A DNA stretch of 57,426 nt, from positions 1 through 57,426 of the forward strand of contig NZ_JAFBED010000016.1 of the NCBI RefSeq assembly GCF_016908565.1. Direction: 5' to 3'. The notes beneath the pieces were generated by a model. It was not told the DNA's origin. It searched no databases and saw only the letters and a list, made by a program, of their open reading frames with translations. Numbering within the stretch: position 1 is the stretch's first letter; each line of letters begins with the position of its first letter. The stretch is from Sutcliffiella tianshenii (lineage in GTDB: Bacteria > Bacillota > Bacilli > Bacillales > Bacillaceae_I). The translations under genes and the position numbers were made by a program. This document shows positions 34,733 to 44,578 of the stretch, piece by piece.

Positions 34733-35926
34733 TTATGCTCCTCTTTTTACTTTCTCTAATAGATGTACAATCTCATTTGTACGGCTGATGGATGAACGTT
34801 GCAATATCAGTTCACGCCCGAGTTTGATCGCAACCTCTTTACATGCCAACCTTCTTGAAGAATCCTCAATGCCATCCAAGTCCGCAACATGAGCCAGACC
34901 GATTGTGCGCCTGATCAGTTCGCAACCGGCAAAGCCGATTGAATCATGGAAAAAACCTTCTAGTACATGCTCAAGATAACCCTCTGTTTTCGTAAAAGGC
35001 TCCACGCTTGCAGTTTGCCAAAGCTCAGTGAATGTCTGTATGAATGTATCCCACACCTGATGAAGATGGAAAAGGATGATATCTTTCTTTTCGTCAGAAC
35101 GGGTAATGGCCTGGAATAACAGGTTTGCAAAAAATTGCCCGATATCAAATCCGACTGGCCCGAAGAAGGCGAATTCGGGATCAATCACTTTGGTTGTTGT
35201 TTCATTTGCAAAAATACTGCCTGTGTGAAGATCTCCATGAAGCAAGGCTTCTCCACATGTCAGGAATTTATATTTTAACTTTGCAACTTCTAGTTTCAGT
35301 GAATCATCCTCCCAAAGAGTTTCGACCGTCCCGATCAGTTCAGGTTCAAAATCATTGGTTTCGCTCACATGAAATGGATCTGTGAAAACAAGATCTTCTG
35401 TTATCTTACAGAGCTCAGGGTTGCTGAACGCTTGCTGCAGTCCTTTTTTGACTTGTTGATTACACCCGAAATCGGAAGTGAAAAACAATGTTTTAGCCAA
35501 ATACTCTCCGATATGCTGGGATAAAATAGGGTAATCTTTTCCGGAAATGAATCCTGTTCTCACAATATCCAGATGCGAAAGGTCCTCCATGATGGTCAAT
35601 GCCTTGGCTTCATCGGTATGCTGGACTTGCGGAACAAGCTCCTGAACCAATGGAATCGCGTTCTTAAGATAATTTCCCTCTATGGTTGCCCGGTGCAAGG
35701 TTAAAGGCCAGCTTTCGCCTACAACCTTGGCATAAGGCAATGCCTGTTTGATGATGATCCCTTTATCGTTCTCATCCAATATGTGAAACACAAGGTTCAG
35801 GTTACCGTCCCCGATTTCCTTGCATCGGAGAGAGGAGTGGGCATCGAAGTATCCCAAATCCTTGATTAATTGAACAGCGGTAGCTTCCGTTAACGGCTCA
35901 TAGCCTTCTTTTAGTGCAATTGTCAT
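34733..35926 (-). CDS. mtnK: Methylthioribose kinase
   Basis: A 397-residue kinase of the aminoglycoside phosphotransferase fold that phosphorylates methylthioribose with ATP. The catalytic loop LLHGDLHTGSIF and metal site IDPEFAFFGP are intact. GGGGGAA lies before the ATG. It is the first gene of the mtnKA operon and directly follows a SAM-I riboswitch. Confidence 0.96.
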   Translation of the reverse strand: MTIALKEGYEPLTEATAVQLIKDLGYFDAHSSLRCKEIGDGNLNLVFHILDENDKGIIIKQALPYAKVVGESWPLTLHRATIEGNYLKNAIPLVQELVPQVQHTDEAKALTIMEDLSHLDIVRTGFISGKDYPILSQHIGEYLAKTLFFTSDFGCNQQVKKGLQQAFSNPELCKITEDLVFTDPFHVSETNDFEPELIGTVETLWEDDSLKLEVAKLKYKFLTCGEALLHGDLHTGSIFANETTTKVIDPEFAFFGPVGFDIGQFFANLLFQAITRSDEKKDIILFHLHQVWDTFIQTFTELWQTASVEPFTKTEGYLEHVLEGFFHDSIGFAGCELIRRTIGLAHVADLDGIEDSSRRLACKEVAIKLGRELILQRSSISRTNEIVHLLEKVKRGA

Positions 35927-35973
35927 GTTTATTCCCCCAGTGTATAAAGTGTCATTGGAGGGGCGGTGAATAA

Positions 35974-36004
35974 ATAAAAGCCCCTTTCCATAAGAAAGAG
36001 GCTT
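35974..36004 (-). terminator. Regulated terminator of the mtnK riboswitch
   Basis: Minus strand AAGCCTCTTTC / GGAAAGGGGCTT followed by TTATTTATT. It is the expression platform; high SAM should favour it. Confidence 0.88.
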
Positions 36005-36021
36005 GAAGATTTGTTCTTCTC

Positions 36022-36181
36022 CCCTCTTATCTGCCAGAAATGATTTCTGCTGGAATTAGCACCGTGCCTTGTGGAACTCAAGGTTCCGGCGTTAAAAGTT
36101 AACGCCCCGTCTCGCGACAGTATTACAGTCGGTTGCTGGGTTTCATCGGGCCAAATCCCTCCACCTGCTCTTGATAAGAGA
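36022..36181 (-). promoter_or_regulatory. SAM-I (S-box) riboswitch ahead of mtnKA
   Basis: Minus strand P1 CTCTTATC / GATAAGAG encloses the conserved core GAGGGA, GATGAAACCC, CAGCAACC and GGTGCTAATTCC. A GC-rich extension lies in the P3 region. It binds S-adenosylmethionine and terminates transcription when SAM is high. A perfect 7-bp hairpin (36183-36200) sits just ahead of P1. Confidence 0.95.
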
Positions 36182-36238
36182 TCGTGAGAAATATCTCACG
36201 AATGTATTGAATTGTTGGAAAATTATCACTTGTTGAAA

Positions 36239-36268
36239 ATAATACCAAGTAGAAAAGAAGATTGTCAA
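36239..36268 (-). promoter_or_regulatory. Sigma-A promoter of mtnKA
   Basis: Minus strand TTGACA, 18 nt, TATTAT, placed about 60 nt before the riboswitch. Confidence 0.75.
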
Positions 36269-36375
36269 TGATTTTTTTGGAAGCTTATGATTTTGTTGTA
36301 TCTTTGAAGGAGACTTTTGCCACGAGAAAACGGAGGTCTAACAACTAGAATAGTATGAATTCTTTGGATAAAACC

Positions 36376-36404
36376 TTGAAAAAAATTTTATCACCTGTTA
36401 TTAT
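36376..36404 (+). promoter_or_regulatory. Promoter of the cold-shock gene
   Basis: TTGAAA, 17 nt, TATTAT. It implies a 5' leader of about 113 nt, the long leader usual for csp genes, where cold-dependent folding controls translation. Confidence 0.65.
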
Positions 36405-36472
36405 TAAACTATTATTTTTGTTCGTCATGATGGATAGTCAGAAACAAGTTTTCGTCTTGAAGTGGAATGTAG

Positions 36473-36721
<249 letters not shown>

Positions 36722-36735
36722 TGCTAGCCAAATAG

Positions 36736-36769
36736 AAAAGGATCCCAACTTGTTGGGGTCCTTTTTGTT
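36736..36769 (+). terminator. Terminator of the cold-shock gene
   Basis: AAAGGATCCCAAC / GTTGGGGTCCTTT followed by T-run. Confidence 0.88.
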
Positions 36770-36783
36770 TTGGGATTTATGGG

Positions 36784-36818
36784 TAAAAAAACTCCACCCT
36801 CAACAAAAAGGTGGAGCC
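36784..36818 (-). terminator. Terminator of mtnU
   Basis: Minus strand CTCCACC / GGTGGAG followed by TTTTTTT. Confidence 0.85.
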
Positions 36819-36831
36819 AAAAACCGATATT

Positions 36832-37614
36832 TTAATAGTATTGCGGTCTTCTATCCTCGAATATAGGAATCTGCTTCCTTACCTCATCCACCTTAGCCAA
36901 GTCGATGGTGGCAGTGATTGTTTCAGCGCCATTTCCTGCTTCAGCAAGGATTTCCCCCCAAGGATCGATAATCATCGAATGGCCGGCAAATTCATTTTTG
37001 GGATCCGAGCCAGATCGGTTGCACGCAATCACATAGCATTGATTTTCAATTGCCCGGGCTATCAATAATGTTCTCCAATGCTCGACTCTCGCCAAAGGCC
37101 ACTCTGCAACCACAAATATTGCTTTGGCATTCTTTGTGGTATGCGCGCGGATCCATTCCGGGAATCTGATATCATAACAGATGAAGCCAGCGCAATTCTC
37201 ACCGTCCAGCTTGAACATTCCGTCCGTTTTTCCTGGCTGCAGGAAATGATGCTCATCCATCAGGCGGAAAAGATGCAGCTTGCTGTATTCCCCTGCAACT
37301 TCTCCGTCTTTGTTGACTGTAAGCATGGTGTTGTAAATTCCGCGATTGGTCTTTTTAGCAATGGACCCCCCGACAATATGGGCATTTTGCTCCTTTGCGA
37401 GTGATTTCAGGAACTTGGTCGTAACAAAACCGCCAGAGTCGGCAATCTTATCAAGTCTCCCCAAATCATAGCCTGTGGACCAGAGTTCAGGCAGGACGAT
37501 AATGTCCGGGTTATCTTTCCCGGCTTCTTTTACTAGCTCGCACACCTTTTCTATGTTGGCTTCGGGGTTACCGAAGGCGATATCAAACTGGATGCATGCA
37601 ATCTTCCATTTCAT
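36832..37614 (-). CDS. mtnU: Nitrilase-family omega-amidase of the salvage pathway
   Basis: A 260-residue carbon-nitrogen hydrolase with the Glu-Lys-Cys triad: E in LPELW, K in YSKLHLF and C in CYDIRFPE. MtnU-type enzymes hydrolyse 2-oxoglutaramate, the product formed when MtnE takes its amino group from glutamine. It is divergent from mtnE, 123 bp apart, matching its role. No riboswitch is present in that gap. Confidence 0.9.
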   Translation of the reverse strand: MKWKIACIQFDIAFGNPEANIEKVCELVKEAGKDNPDIIVLPELWSTGYDLGRLDKIADSGGFVTTKFLKSLAKEQNAHIVGGSIAKKTNRGIYNTMLTVNKDGEVAGEYSKLHLFRLMDEHHFLQPGKTDGMFKLDGENCAGFICYDIRFPEWIRAHTTKNAKAIFVVAEWPLARVEHWRTLLIARAIENQCYVIACNRSGSDPKNEFAGHSMIIDPWGEILAEAGNGAETITATIDLAKVDEVRKQIPIFEDRRPQYY

Positions 37615-37737
37615 GTTGTGGCCCCCTTTTAGACGATAAATTATTTTTAATATTTGAAAATATTACTTTACAAGTTGATTTTAACAATATATGATTTGTG
37701 ACTAGGATTTCAAGAATTTTTTAAGTAGGTGAGCAAA

Positions 37738-38910
37738 ATGAAACATTTCCAAAAATCTGAACTATTGGATCGGCTGCCGACCCAATTCTTTGCCTCGCTG
37801 GTGCAGAAGGTCGGAAAGGTAGTAGCCGAAGGTCATGACGTCATTAATCTTGGTCAGGGTAATCCTGATCAGCCGACTCCTGAACATATTGTCCGTTCTT
37901 TGCAAAAAGCTGTGGAGAATCCCGTTCATCATAAATATTCACCATTCAGAGGCAACGACTTTTTTAAAGAGGCAATTGCGGCATTTTATAAAAGGGAATA
38001 CAACGTAACGATCGATCCGAAAACAGAAGTGGCGGTCCTGTTCGGCGGTAAAGCTGGACTGGTTGAGATTCCCCAATGCTTGTTGAATGAAGGGGATACG
38101 GTTCTTGTACCAGACCCGGGGTATCCCGATTACTGGTCAGGGGTAGCCCTTGCAAAAGCAGAGATGGAATATATGCCATTAGAAGAAGTATATCATTTTT
38201 TACCAAATTATGAAGCCATAGATGAAAGTGTTTTGGACAAGGCAAAGCTGATGTTCTTGAACTATCCCAATAATCCCACTGGAGCAGTTGCAACCCCGGA
38301 ATTTTTTAAAGAGACAGTAGAACTGGCGGAAAAGCACGATATTTGCGTTGTGCATGATTTCGCATACGGTGCCATAGGTTTTGAAGGGAAAAAGCCGATA
38401 AGCTTTCTACAGACCCCTGGAGCGAAAGAGGTTGGAATCGAGATTTATACGCTATCGAAGACGTATAATATGGCCGGTTGGCGTGTAGGATTTGCTGTCG
38501 GCAACCCCAGTGTCATCGAGGCGGTCAATCTTTTGCAGGACCATATGTATGTGAGTATCTTTGGAGCCGTTCAGGAAGCTGCGGCTGATGCACTGTTGGA
38601 ATCGCAAAAATGCGTGGATGATCTGGTGGAGCTATATTCTGAAAGAAGGGAAGTCCTCATTTCAGGACTTCGGGAAATCGGCTGGGAAGTATCTGCGCCT
38701 AAAGGCTCTTTTTTTGCCTGGTTAAAGGTTCCACAAAAATATACATCCACTGAATTTGCCGATAAACTGCTAAGTGAAGCTCATGTGGTAGTTGCGCCGG
38801 GGGTGGGATTCGGATCCCATGGTGAAGGATATGTCCGTGTAGGGCTGCTGACAAGTACAGAACGTCTGAAGGAAGCGGTGCGAAGAATTCAAAAACTGGA
38901 TATTTTCTGA
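37738..38910 (+). CDS. mtnE: Methionine-forming aminotransferase (last step of salvage)
   Basis: A 390-residue class I PLP aminotransferase. It converts 4-methylthio-2-oxobutyrate to methionine, with glutamine as probable donor. Visible are the PLP lysine in LSKTYNMAGWRVG, NYPNNPTGA and the final Arg region GYVRVGLL. The ATG at 37738 is preferred; the GTG at 37729 lies within the TAGGTGAG site. Assignment relies on the mtn neighbours because the fold is shared by many aminotransferases. Confidence 0.87.
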   Translation: MKHFQKSELLDRLPTQFFASLVQKVGKVVAEGHDVINLGQGNPDQPTPEHIVRSLQKAVENPVHHKYSPFRGNDFFKEAIAAFYKREYNVTIDPKTEVAVLFGGKAGLVEIPQCLLNEGDTVLVPDPGYPDYWSGVALAKAEMEYMPLEEVYHFLPNYEAIDESVLDKAKLMFLNYPNNPTGAVATPEFFKETVELAEKHDICVVHDFAYGAIGFEGKKPISFLQTPGAKEVGIEIYTLSKTYNMAGWRVGFAVGNPSVIEAVNLLQDHMYVSIFGAVQEAAADALLESQKCVDDLVELYSERREVLISGLREIGWEVSAPKGSFFAWLKVPQKYTSTEFADKLLSEAHVVVAPGVGFGSHGEGYVRVGLLTSTERLKEAVRRIQKLDIF

Positions 38911-38918
38911 ATAGTTTG

Positions 38919-38947
38919 TTGACAACTGGCCGGAAGGATGTCATAAT
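38919..38947 (+). promoter_or_regulatory. Sigma-A promoter of mtnWXBD
   Basis: TTGACA, 17 nt, CATAAT, 9 nt after the mtnE stop and about 55 nt before the riboswitch. Confidence 0.75.
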
Positions 38948-39000
38948 TCCTGTTAGATTTCCTTTATTTTAACGTTAAATAAAATTTATATATTGCGTTT

Positions 39001-39106
39001 TCTTATCAAGAGCAGGTGGAGGGACTAGCCCGATGATACCCGGCAACCGACTTATGTCTATAAGCACGGTGCTAATTCTTGCAGCTATATGCTGGGAGAT
39101 AAGAGG
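39001..39106 (+). promoter_or_regulatory. SAM-I riboswitch ahead of mtnWXBD
   Basis: P1 TCTTATC / GATAAGA. Core blocks AGGTGGAGGGACTAGCCC, GATGATACCCGGCAACC and GGTGCTAATTC are conserved. A terminator follows at 39121. Confidence 0.95.
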
Positions 39107-39120
39107 ATGTTAGCATGCCT

Positions 39121-39147
39121 AACCTCTTCTTGTAGAAGGGGTTTTTT
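39121..39147 (+). terminator. Regulated terminator of the mtnW riboswitch
   Basis: AACCTCTTC / GAAGGGGTT around TTGTA then TTTT. Its left arm can instead pair with AAGAGG at the end of P1 (antiterminator). Confidence 0.88.
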
Positions 39148-39189
39148 GTATTGATATACCATTTCACATGTTTGAGAGGATGACAAGGA

Positions 39190-40434
39190 ATGAGTGAAAT
39201 TATCGCAACATACCTGGTGCATGATAAAAAAGGCAACTTGGAAAAAAAAGCGGAGGGTATCGCCCTTGGTTTGACAGTGGGATCATGGACCGATTTACCA
39301 CTGTTGGATCAGGAGCAGTTGAAAAAACATAAGGGCAGGGTGGTTCATGTCCAGGAACTTGAACAATCCGAGAAGGTGAACAGCTATTTCGGTAGCTCCA
39401 TTACGAGAGGAATCATCCAGATAGCTTACCCAAGCTTGAACTTCAGCAATGACCTGCCTGCAATTTTGACAACTGTGTTCGGGAAACTCTCCCTTGACGG
39501 TGAAATCAAGCTGATAGATTTGGAGTTTAGCAGTGAATTGAAAAGCTTGTTCCCTGGACCAAAATTCGGTGTGGAAGGTATAAGGGAACTGACGGGGGTA
39601 ACAAATCGCCCATATGTCATGAGCATTTTTAAAGGAGTCATCGGAAGGGACCTCGCATTCCTTGAAAATCAGCTAAGGGAGCAGGCGCTCGGGGGAGTCG
39701 ATTTTATCAAGGATGATGAAATACTATTTGAAAATCCGCTAACTCCATTTGAAAAGAGGATTGCAGTAGGAAAGAGGGTTTTGGAGGAAGTTTACGAGAA
39801 TACTGGTCACCGTGCCCGATATGCTGTCAATCTGACAGGCCGGACGTTTGAACTGAGGGAAAAGGCGAAGCGGGCGGTGGATCTTGGGGCGGACATCCTA
39901 CTGTTCAATGTTTTCGCTTACGGGTTGGATATTCTGCAAAGTCTTGCTGAGGATGAAAGCATCAAGATACCGATCATGGCACACCCTGCTGTAAGTGGAG
40001 CCACTACTCCTTCTGAGTTTTATGGTATCTCAAACGATTTGCTTCTTGGAAAACTAGTCCGTTATGCAGGAGCAGATTTTTCCCTCTTTCCTTCCCCCTA
40101 TGGCAGTGTTGCCTTGCCAAAGAAGGAAGCACTGGGAATCAGAGATAGCTTGACCAGGGTGGAAGAAGGAATGAAAGCCTCCCTGCCGGTTCCATCAGCT
40201 GGAATCCATCCAGGCCTTGTTCCTCAGCTCTACCAGGATTTCGGTTTGGATTCTGTGATTAATGCAGGTGGTGGGATTCATGGACACGCATCAGGTGCCA
40301 TAGGCGGCGGTAAGGCTTTTAGACAGGCAGTGGATGGAGTGAGGCTTGGGAAATCATTGAGCGAACAAGCTGAATGGAACCCCGAACTGAAACTTGCAAT
40401 TGAACAATGGGGCAGTTTGGAGGATGCAAAATGA
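39190..40434 (+). CDS. mtnW: Diketo-methylthiopentyl-1-phosphate enolase (RuBisCO-like protein)
   Basis: A 414-residue RuBisCO-like protein that enolises 2,3-diketo-5-methylthiopentyl-1-phosphate. The metal-site segment [10 protein letters not shown] is present; the lysine would be carbamylated. The phosphate loop is seen as [11 protein letters not shown]. It does not fix CO2. The start is ATG after GAGAGGATGACAAGGA. Its stop overlaps the mtnX start. Confidence 0.96.
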   Translation: MSEIIATYLVHDKKGNLEKKAEGIALGLTVGSWTDLPLLDQEQLKKHKGRVVHVQELEQSEKVNSYFGSSITRGIIQIAYPSLNFSNDLPAILTTVFGKLSLDGEIKLIDLEFSSELKSLFPGPKFGVEGIRELTGVTNRPYVMSIFKGVIGRDLAFLENQLREQALGGVDFIKDDEILFENPLTPFEKRIAVGKRVLEEVYENTGHRARYAVNLTGRTFELREKAKRAVDLGADILLFNVFAYGLDILQSLAEDESIKIPIMAHPAVSGATTPSEFYGISNDLLLGKLVRYAGADFSLFPSPYGSVALPKKEALGIRDSLTRVEEGMKASLPVPSAGIHPGLVPQLYQDFGLDSVINAGGGIHGHASGAIGGGKAFRQAVDGVRLGKSLSEQAEWNPELKLAIEQWGSLEDAK

Positions 40435-41096
40435 GTTCAGGACGGCCCATGATATTTTGTGATTTTGACGGGACAGTAACTGACAGTGACAACATTATCG
40501 CCATCATGAAGAAATATGCCCCGTCTGAGTGGAATGAACTGAAGGATAGAGTTCTTTCACAGGAGATTTCCATCAGGGAAGGAGTGGGGAAAATGTTTTC
40601 CTTGCTTCCTTCTAGCCAAAAGGAAGAAATCAGTACTTACATTTTAGAAAATGCCGTGATCAGAAAAGGGTTTCGAGAATTCGTGGAATACACCGATAAT
40701 CAGCAAATCCCTCTCTATATTGTGTCCGGGGGAATAGACTTTTTTGTGAAACCCATGCTCAGAGGAATAGTGCCCGATGCCCGGATTTACTGTAATGAAT
40801 CTGATTTTTCCGAAGAAAGCATCAAGATCAACTGGCCTCACTCCTGTGATGAAGAGTGCCAAAACGAATGCGGGTGCTGCAAACCATCTGTTATTCGTAA
40901 ACTTGCAGACAAAGAGACGTATAAGATTGTGATAGGTGATTCCATTACAGATCTGCAGGCAGCGAAAATGGCAGATAAGGTAATCGCAAGGGATTTCCTG
41001 GTTGAAAAATGTGAACAGGAATCCATAACCTATGAAGCATTCGAAGACTTCTTCGATGTGATAAGGATTTTGAAAAACCAGGAGGTGCCATCATGA
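40431..41096 (+). CDS. mtnX: HAD phosphatase of the salvage pathway
   Basis: A 221-residue HAD enzyme that removes phosphate from 2-hydroxy-3-keto-5-methylthiopentenyl-1-phosphate. Motif 1 [13 protein letters not shown], motif 2 IVSGG and motif 4 [11 protein letters not shown] are intact. A Cys cluster ([14 protein letters not shown]) lies in the cap, as in other MtnX. ATG at 40431 overlaps the mtnW stop by 4 nt after GGAGGATG. Confidence 0.95.
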   Translation: MSSGRPMIFCDFDGTVTDSDNIIAIMKKYAPSEWNELKDRVLSQEISIREGVGKMFSLLPSSQKEEISTYILENAVIRKGFREFVEYTDNQQIPLYIVSGGIDFFVKPMLRGIVPDARIYCNESDFSEESIKINWPHSCDEECQNECGCCKPSVIRKLADKETYKIVIGDSITDLQAAKMADKVIARDFLVEKCEQESITYEAFEDFFDVIRILKNQEVPS

Positions 41097-41734
41097 GTAT
41101 CCAAATCTTGAGATGGAATGAGCTTGCAGATGTGAAGGATGAATTGGCTGGCCGAGATTGGTTTTTTGGCACAAGTGGAAATCTTTCGATCAAAGTAACG
41201 GATGACCCATTGACTTTTTTTGTTTCAGCGAGTGGTAAAGACAAGCGGAAACGGACTCAAGAAGATTTCCTGCTTGTCAATGATGCTGGGGAAGCGGTGG
41301 AAAGGACACACCTGAAGCCTTCCGCGGAGACACTCTTGCATGTGGAAGTGTATGGAAAGACAAATGCAGGTTGCTCCCTTCATGTTCATACGGTCGATAA
41401 TAATGTCATTTCGGAACTTTATGCCGATCAGAAGGAAATAGTTTTTACAGGGCAGGAAATCATTAAAGCCTTGGGAGTTTGGGAAGAGGATGCCTCTGTC
41501 AGTATTCCGATCATGAGAAATCATGCTGACATTCCAAAGCTTGCAAGGGAGTTTGCAAAGCATGTATATGGAGACAGCGGTGCTGTGCTGATCCAAAATC
41601 ACGGAATCACTGTCTGGGGAAAAAATGCGTTTGAAGCGAAAAAACAATTGGAAGCTTGGGAATTCCTGTTTTCCTATCATCTAAAACTACTAAGCGTGAA
41701 AAACAGTAATATAGTAAGCTTGCAGGTCCAATAA
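41093..41734 (+). CDS. mtnB: Methylthioribulose-1-phosphate dehydratase
   Basis: A 213-residue class II aldolase-like zinc enzyme. It dehydrates methylthioribulose-1-phosphate to the diketo compound used by MtnW. Zinc ligands are visible in [10 protein letters not shown] and [11 protein letters not shown] overlaps the mtnX stop; GGAGGTGCC lies upstream. Confidence 0.95.
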   Translation: MSIQILRWNELADVKDELAGRDWFFGTSGNLSIKVTDDPLTFFVSASGKDKRKRTQEDFLLVNDAGEAVERTHLKPSAETLLHVEVYGKTNAGCSLHVHTVDNNVISELYADQKEIVFTGQEIIKALGVWEEDASVSIPIMRNHADIPKLAREFAKHVYGDSGAVLIQNHGITVWGKNAFEAKKQLEAWEFLFSYHLKLLSVKNSNIVSLQVQ

Positions 41735-41760
41735 AAATAAACCTTGAGGAGGAAAAGAGA

Positions 41761-42300
41761 ATGGCTGAAATCAGAGTTCATCAAACAAACGAAAGAATCA
41801 GTGTGCAGGAAGAAGTGGAGTCCTTTTTGACAGAAAATGAAGTAATCTATGAAAAATGGGATACTTCCAAGCTGCCTGATCATCTTCAGGAGAATTTTGC
41901 ACTGACAGATGAAAATAAAGAGGAGATACTAGCTGTATATCAAAGTGAGATAGCCGACATTTCTGCACGACGCGGTTACAGGGCACAGGATGTCATCTCC
42001 TTATCCGATACGACTCCAAATCTGGAACAGCTGCTGCAGAATTTCAATAAAGAGCACCATCATACAGATGATGAGGTCCGCTATATTGTAAGCGGGCATG
42101 GAATCTTTGTCATTCAAGGCAGGGACGGTAACTTTTTCGATGTGGAACTGGAGCCTGGTGACCTGATATCCGTGCCGCCGAATGTCCGTCATTATTTTAC
42201 CCTCATGGAGGACAGAAAAGTCGTAGCAGTACGGATTTTCGTCACAACCGAAGGATGGATCCCGATTTACGAGTCTCAGACAGAACAGGTGAATAACTAA
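41761..42300 (+). CDS. mtnD: Acireductone dioxygenase
   Basis: A 179-residue cupin that splits acireductone with oxygen to methylthio-oxobutyrate and formate when iron is bound. The ligand motif HHHTDDEVRYI and later His in PPNVRHYFT are intact. GAGGAGG precedes the ATG. It is the last gene of mtnWXBD. Confidence 0.96.
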   Translation: MAEIRVHQTNERISVQEEVESFLTENEVIYEKWDTSKLPDHLQENFALTDENKEEILAVYQSEIADISARRGYRAQDVISLSDTTPNLEQLLQNFNKEHHHTDDEVRYIVSGHGIFVIQGRDGNFFDVELEPGDLISVPPNVRHYFTLMEDRKVVAVRIFVTTEGWIPIYESQTEQVNN

Positions 42301-42307
42301 ATAATCA

Positions 42308-42352
42308 GAGGCAAAAGAGTGGCAAGATATTCACTCTTTTGCCTCTTTTTTA
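42308..42352 (+). terminator. Terminator of mtnWXBD
   Basis: GAGGCAAAAGAGTG / CACTCTTTTGCCTC, 14-bp perfect stem, then TTTTTT. Confidence 0.92.
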
Positions 42353-42421
42353 TGAGTAATCACCCCAATAAGAGGGAATATAATGGGAAGTGGTGAACTG
42401 TTGCATTTAGGAGGGTATTTT

Positions 42422-43762
42422 ATGGAGCATATAGTGATAATCGGTGGGATAGCGGGAGGCATGAGTGCAGCTTCCAAGCTTAGACGATTAAGGGAAGATG
42501 TGAAAATTACCGTTTTTGAAAAAGATGAACATATTTCATATGGAGCTTGCGGACTGCCATATTACATATCTGGGGTAACAAAGTCGCACAAGGATCTGTT
42601 GGCACGTACTGTCGAGGATTTCGAGAAGCGGGATATCAAGGTGAATACCCAGCATGAAGTAAAGAAAGTGAATCATGAGCAGAAAATGGTGCTTGTCCAA
42701 AATCTCAGAACCGGGGGGACGGAGGAAATCAACTATGATAAACTGCTGATAGCTACCGGTTCAAAACCAATCGTGCCTCCTTTTGTACCAAAGGAGGCAG
42801 AGAATGTCTTTACATTAAAAACCCTAAGCGATGGAATGAAAATGAAAGAATATTTTCAGGAAAGGGAAAATGTGAAGAGGATAGCGATAATCGGCGGTGG
42901 GTATATCGGAATGGAACTGGTCGAGACGATGAAGGAGTTACAGAAAGAAGTGACGGTCATCGAACTGCAGCCACACATTCTTCCAAACTATGATCAGGAT
43001 ATGGCTGAGATCTTGGAGAATTCCCTAAAGGAAAGAGTGAATATACTGACTGGAGAAGAGGTCCAAAAGCTTCATATTGAAAATGGCCGGGTAACCAGCG
43101 TAATCACGGATAAAGGAGAGTATGAGGCGGATGCAGTCATCGTGAACATCGGGAACAAACCTAACACGGAGTTTGTTCAAGATATTGGGCTCGAGATGTT
43201 GGACAATGGTGCCATCATTGTCGACAAACAACAGCAAACAAGCATTCCCTCCATCTACGCTGCAGGGGACTGTGCCACAAGCAACCATCTTCTATTGCAA
43301 AAACCTGTAAATATCGCCTTGGGGACGACAGCCAATAAACATGGTAGAGTGGCAGCGGATAATTTGGCTGGCATTTCTAGTTCCTTTCAAGGAATACTTG
43401 GCACAAACGTAGTGAAAGTGATGGAATGGACAGCTGCCATGACTGGTCTGACGGAAAAATCCGCCAAACAGAAGGGGCTGAATTTCAAAACGGTAAAAGT
43501 TGAAACAAATAGCCATGCATCCTATTATCCTAATGCGTTGCCTTTTCACATCAAACTTGTCTATGAAGAAAAGACAAAGAAATTACTTGGCGCACAAATT
43601 CTCGGACAGGATGAGAGTGCGGCAAAGCGGATAGATATTTATGCTACGGCCATTACATGCGGTTTGACGACAGAACAAATCGGAATGCTGGACCTAAGTT
43701 ACGCTCCTCCATATGCAACTGTATGGGATGCGGTCCAGGTCGCTGCAAATGCGGCGAAGTAA
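42422..43762 (+). CDS. CoA-disulfide reductase
   Basis: A 446-residue FAD/NAD(P)-binding flavoenzyme. FAD motif IGGIAGGMSAA at the N-terminus, the active Cys in SYGACGLPYY (about residue 43), the NAD motif IIGGGYIGMEL and the second FAD motif YAAGDCA. It probably reduces CoA disulfide or a related persulfide. There is no C-terminal rhodanese domain. ATG at 42422 follows GGAGGG. Confidence 0.88.
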   Translation: MEHIVIIGGIAGGMSAASKLRRLREDVKITVFEKDEHISYGACGLPYYISGVTKSHKDLLARTVEDFEKRDIKVNTQHEVKKVNHEQKMVLVQNLRTGGTEEINYDKLLIATGSKPIVPPFVPKEAENVFTLKTLSDGMKMKEYFQERENVKRIAIIGGGYIGMELVETMKELQKEVTVIELQPHILPNYDQDMAEILENSLKERVNILTGEEVQKLHIENGRVTSVITDKGEYEADAVIVNIGNKPNTEFVQDIGLEMLDNGAIIVDKQQQTSIPSIYAAGDCATSNHLLLQKPVNIALGTTANKHGRVAADNLAGISSSFQGILGTNVVKVMEWTAAMTGLTEKSAKQKGLNFKTVKVETNSHASYYPNALPFHIKLVYEEKTKKLLGAQILGQDESAAKRIDIYATAITCGLTTEQIGMLDLSYAPPYATVWDAVQVAANAAK

Positions 43763-43885
43763 GAGGGTTAATACCGGGAAATAAATGTGTTAATATTATG
43801 AATTTTCTTTACCTTCAGAACGGAATATGCTAATGTAAAAGTAGTTTTATCTACATAATCAGAAGTGTTTTGGAGGAGTGAGTGC

Positions 43886-44524
43886 ATGAAAGTACGTTAT
43901 AATTTTGTACCAAAGCAAGAAGTACAGTATTGTGAACCGAATTATTCGGTGAAAAGTGCATATGAAAAAATTAAAGAGACAGGTTACCGTTGCATCCCCA
44001 TCCTGAAGGATAATGGGAGAAGCTTTGTAGGGCTTGTCTATAAAGTGCATTTGCTGGAATATCTATTTGAGGGAAAAGGATCTGAAAATGATTCCGTTGA
44101 GTCCCTCATTCAAAATAAAGATGCATTCATTTTTGAGGAGGACTCTTTTTTCCAGGCGTTCTTCACAATCAAGCGATTGCCATTTATAGCAGTCCTTAAT
44201 GAGGATCATGAATTTCTCGGAATTCTGACGCATGCCAACGTCATGGATGTACTTGCCGATTCATTTGGGATGAAAACAGGCGGATATACCCTGACCATCG
44301 CAACGATAGAACATAAAGGTGCAATCAAAGATCTTGTATCCATGCTGAAGGACATCAATATCGATGGCATGTTGACACTCGATAACGGAGAGAAATACTT
44401 AAGGCGGATCATCGTGAATCTGCCTGCGGAACTGCCGGAAGATAAGCTTAAAAGAATTGTGAAAAAGCTTGAAGAAAAAGAGTTCCGGGTTACCCATGTC
44501 GATCAGATTGATGTAATGAAATAA
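43886..44524 (+). CDS. CBS-pair protein with C-terminal ACT-like domain
   Basis: A 212-residue soluble protein. Two CBS motifs cover about 1-130; an ACT-like regulatory fold follows (about 138-205). The layout resembles AcuB and the c-di-AMP-binding CbpA type, so nucleotide sensing is likely, but the ligand is unknown. GGAGGAGTGAG lies before the ATG. A shared hairpin ends the gene. Confidence 0.75.
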   Translation: MKVRYNFVPKQEVQYCEPNYSVKSAYEKIKETGYRCIPILKDNGRSFVGLVYKVHLLEYLFEGKGSENDSVESLIQNKDAFIFEEDSFFQAFFTIKRLPFIAVLNEDHEFLGILTHANVMDVLADSFGMKTGGYTLTIATIEHKGAIKDLVSMLKDINIDGMLTLDNGEKYLRRIIVNLPAELPEDKLKRIVKKLEEKEFRVTHVDQIDVMK

Positions 44525-44531
44525 CCCAGAC

Positions 44532-44578
44532 AAAAAAACGAGCATCTTTCCCATGTGGAAAGGTTGCTCGTTTTTTAA
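44532..44578. terminator. Bidirectional terminator
   Basis: AAAAACGAGCA...CTTTCC and GGAAAGG...TGCTCGTTTTT, long stem between convergent genes. Confidence 0.88.
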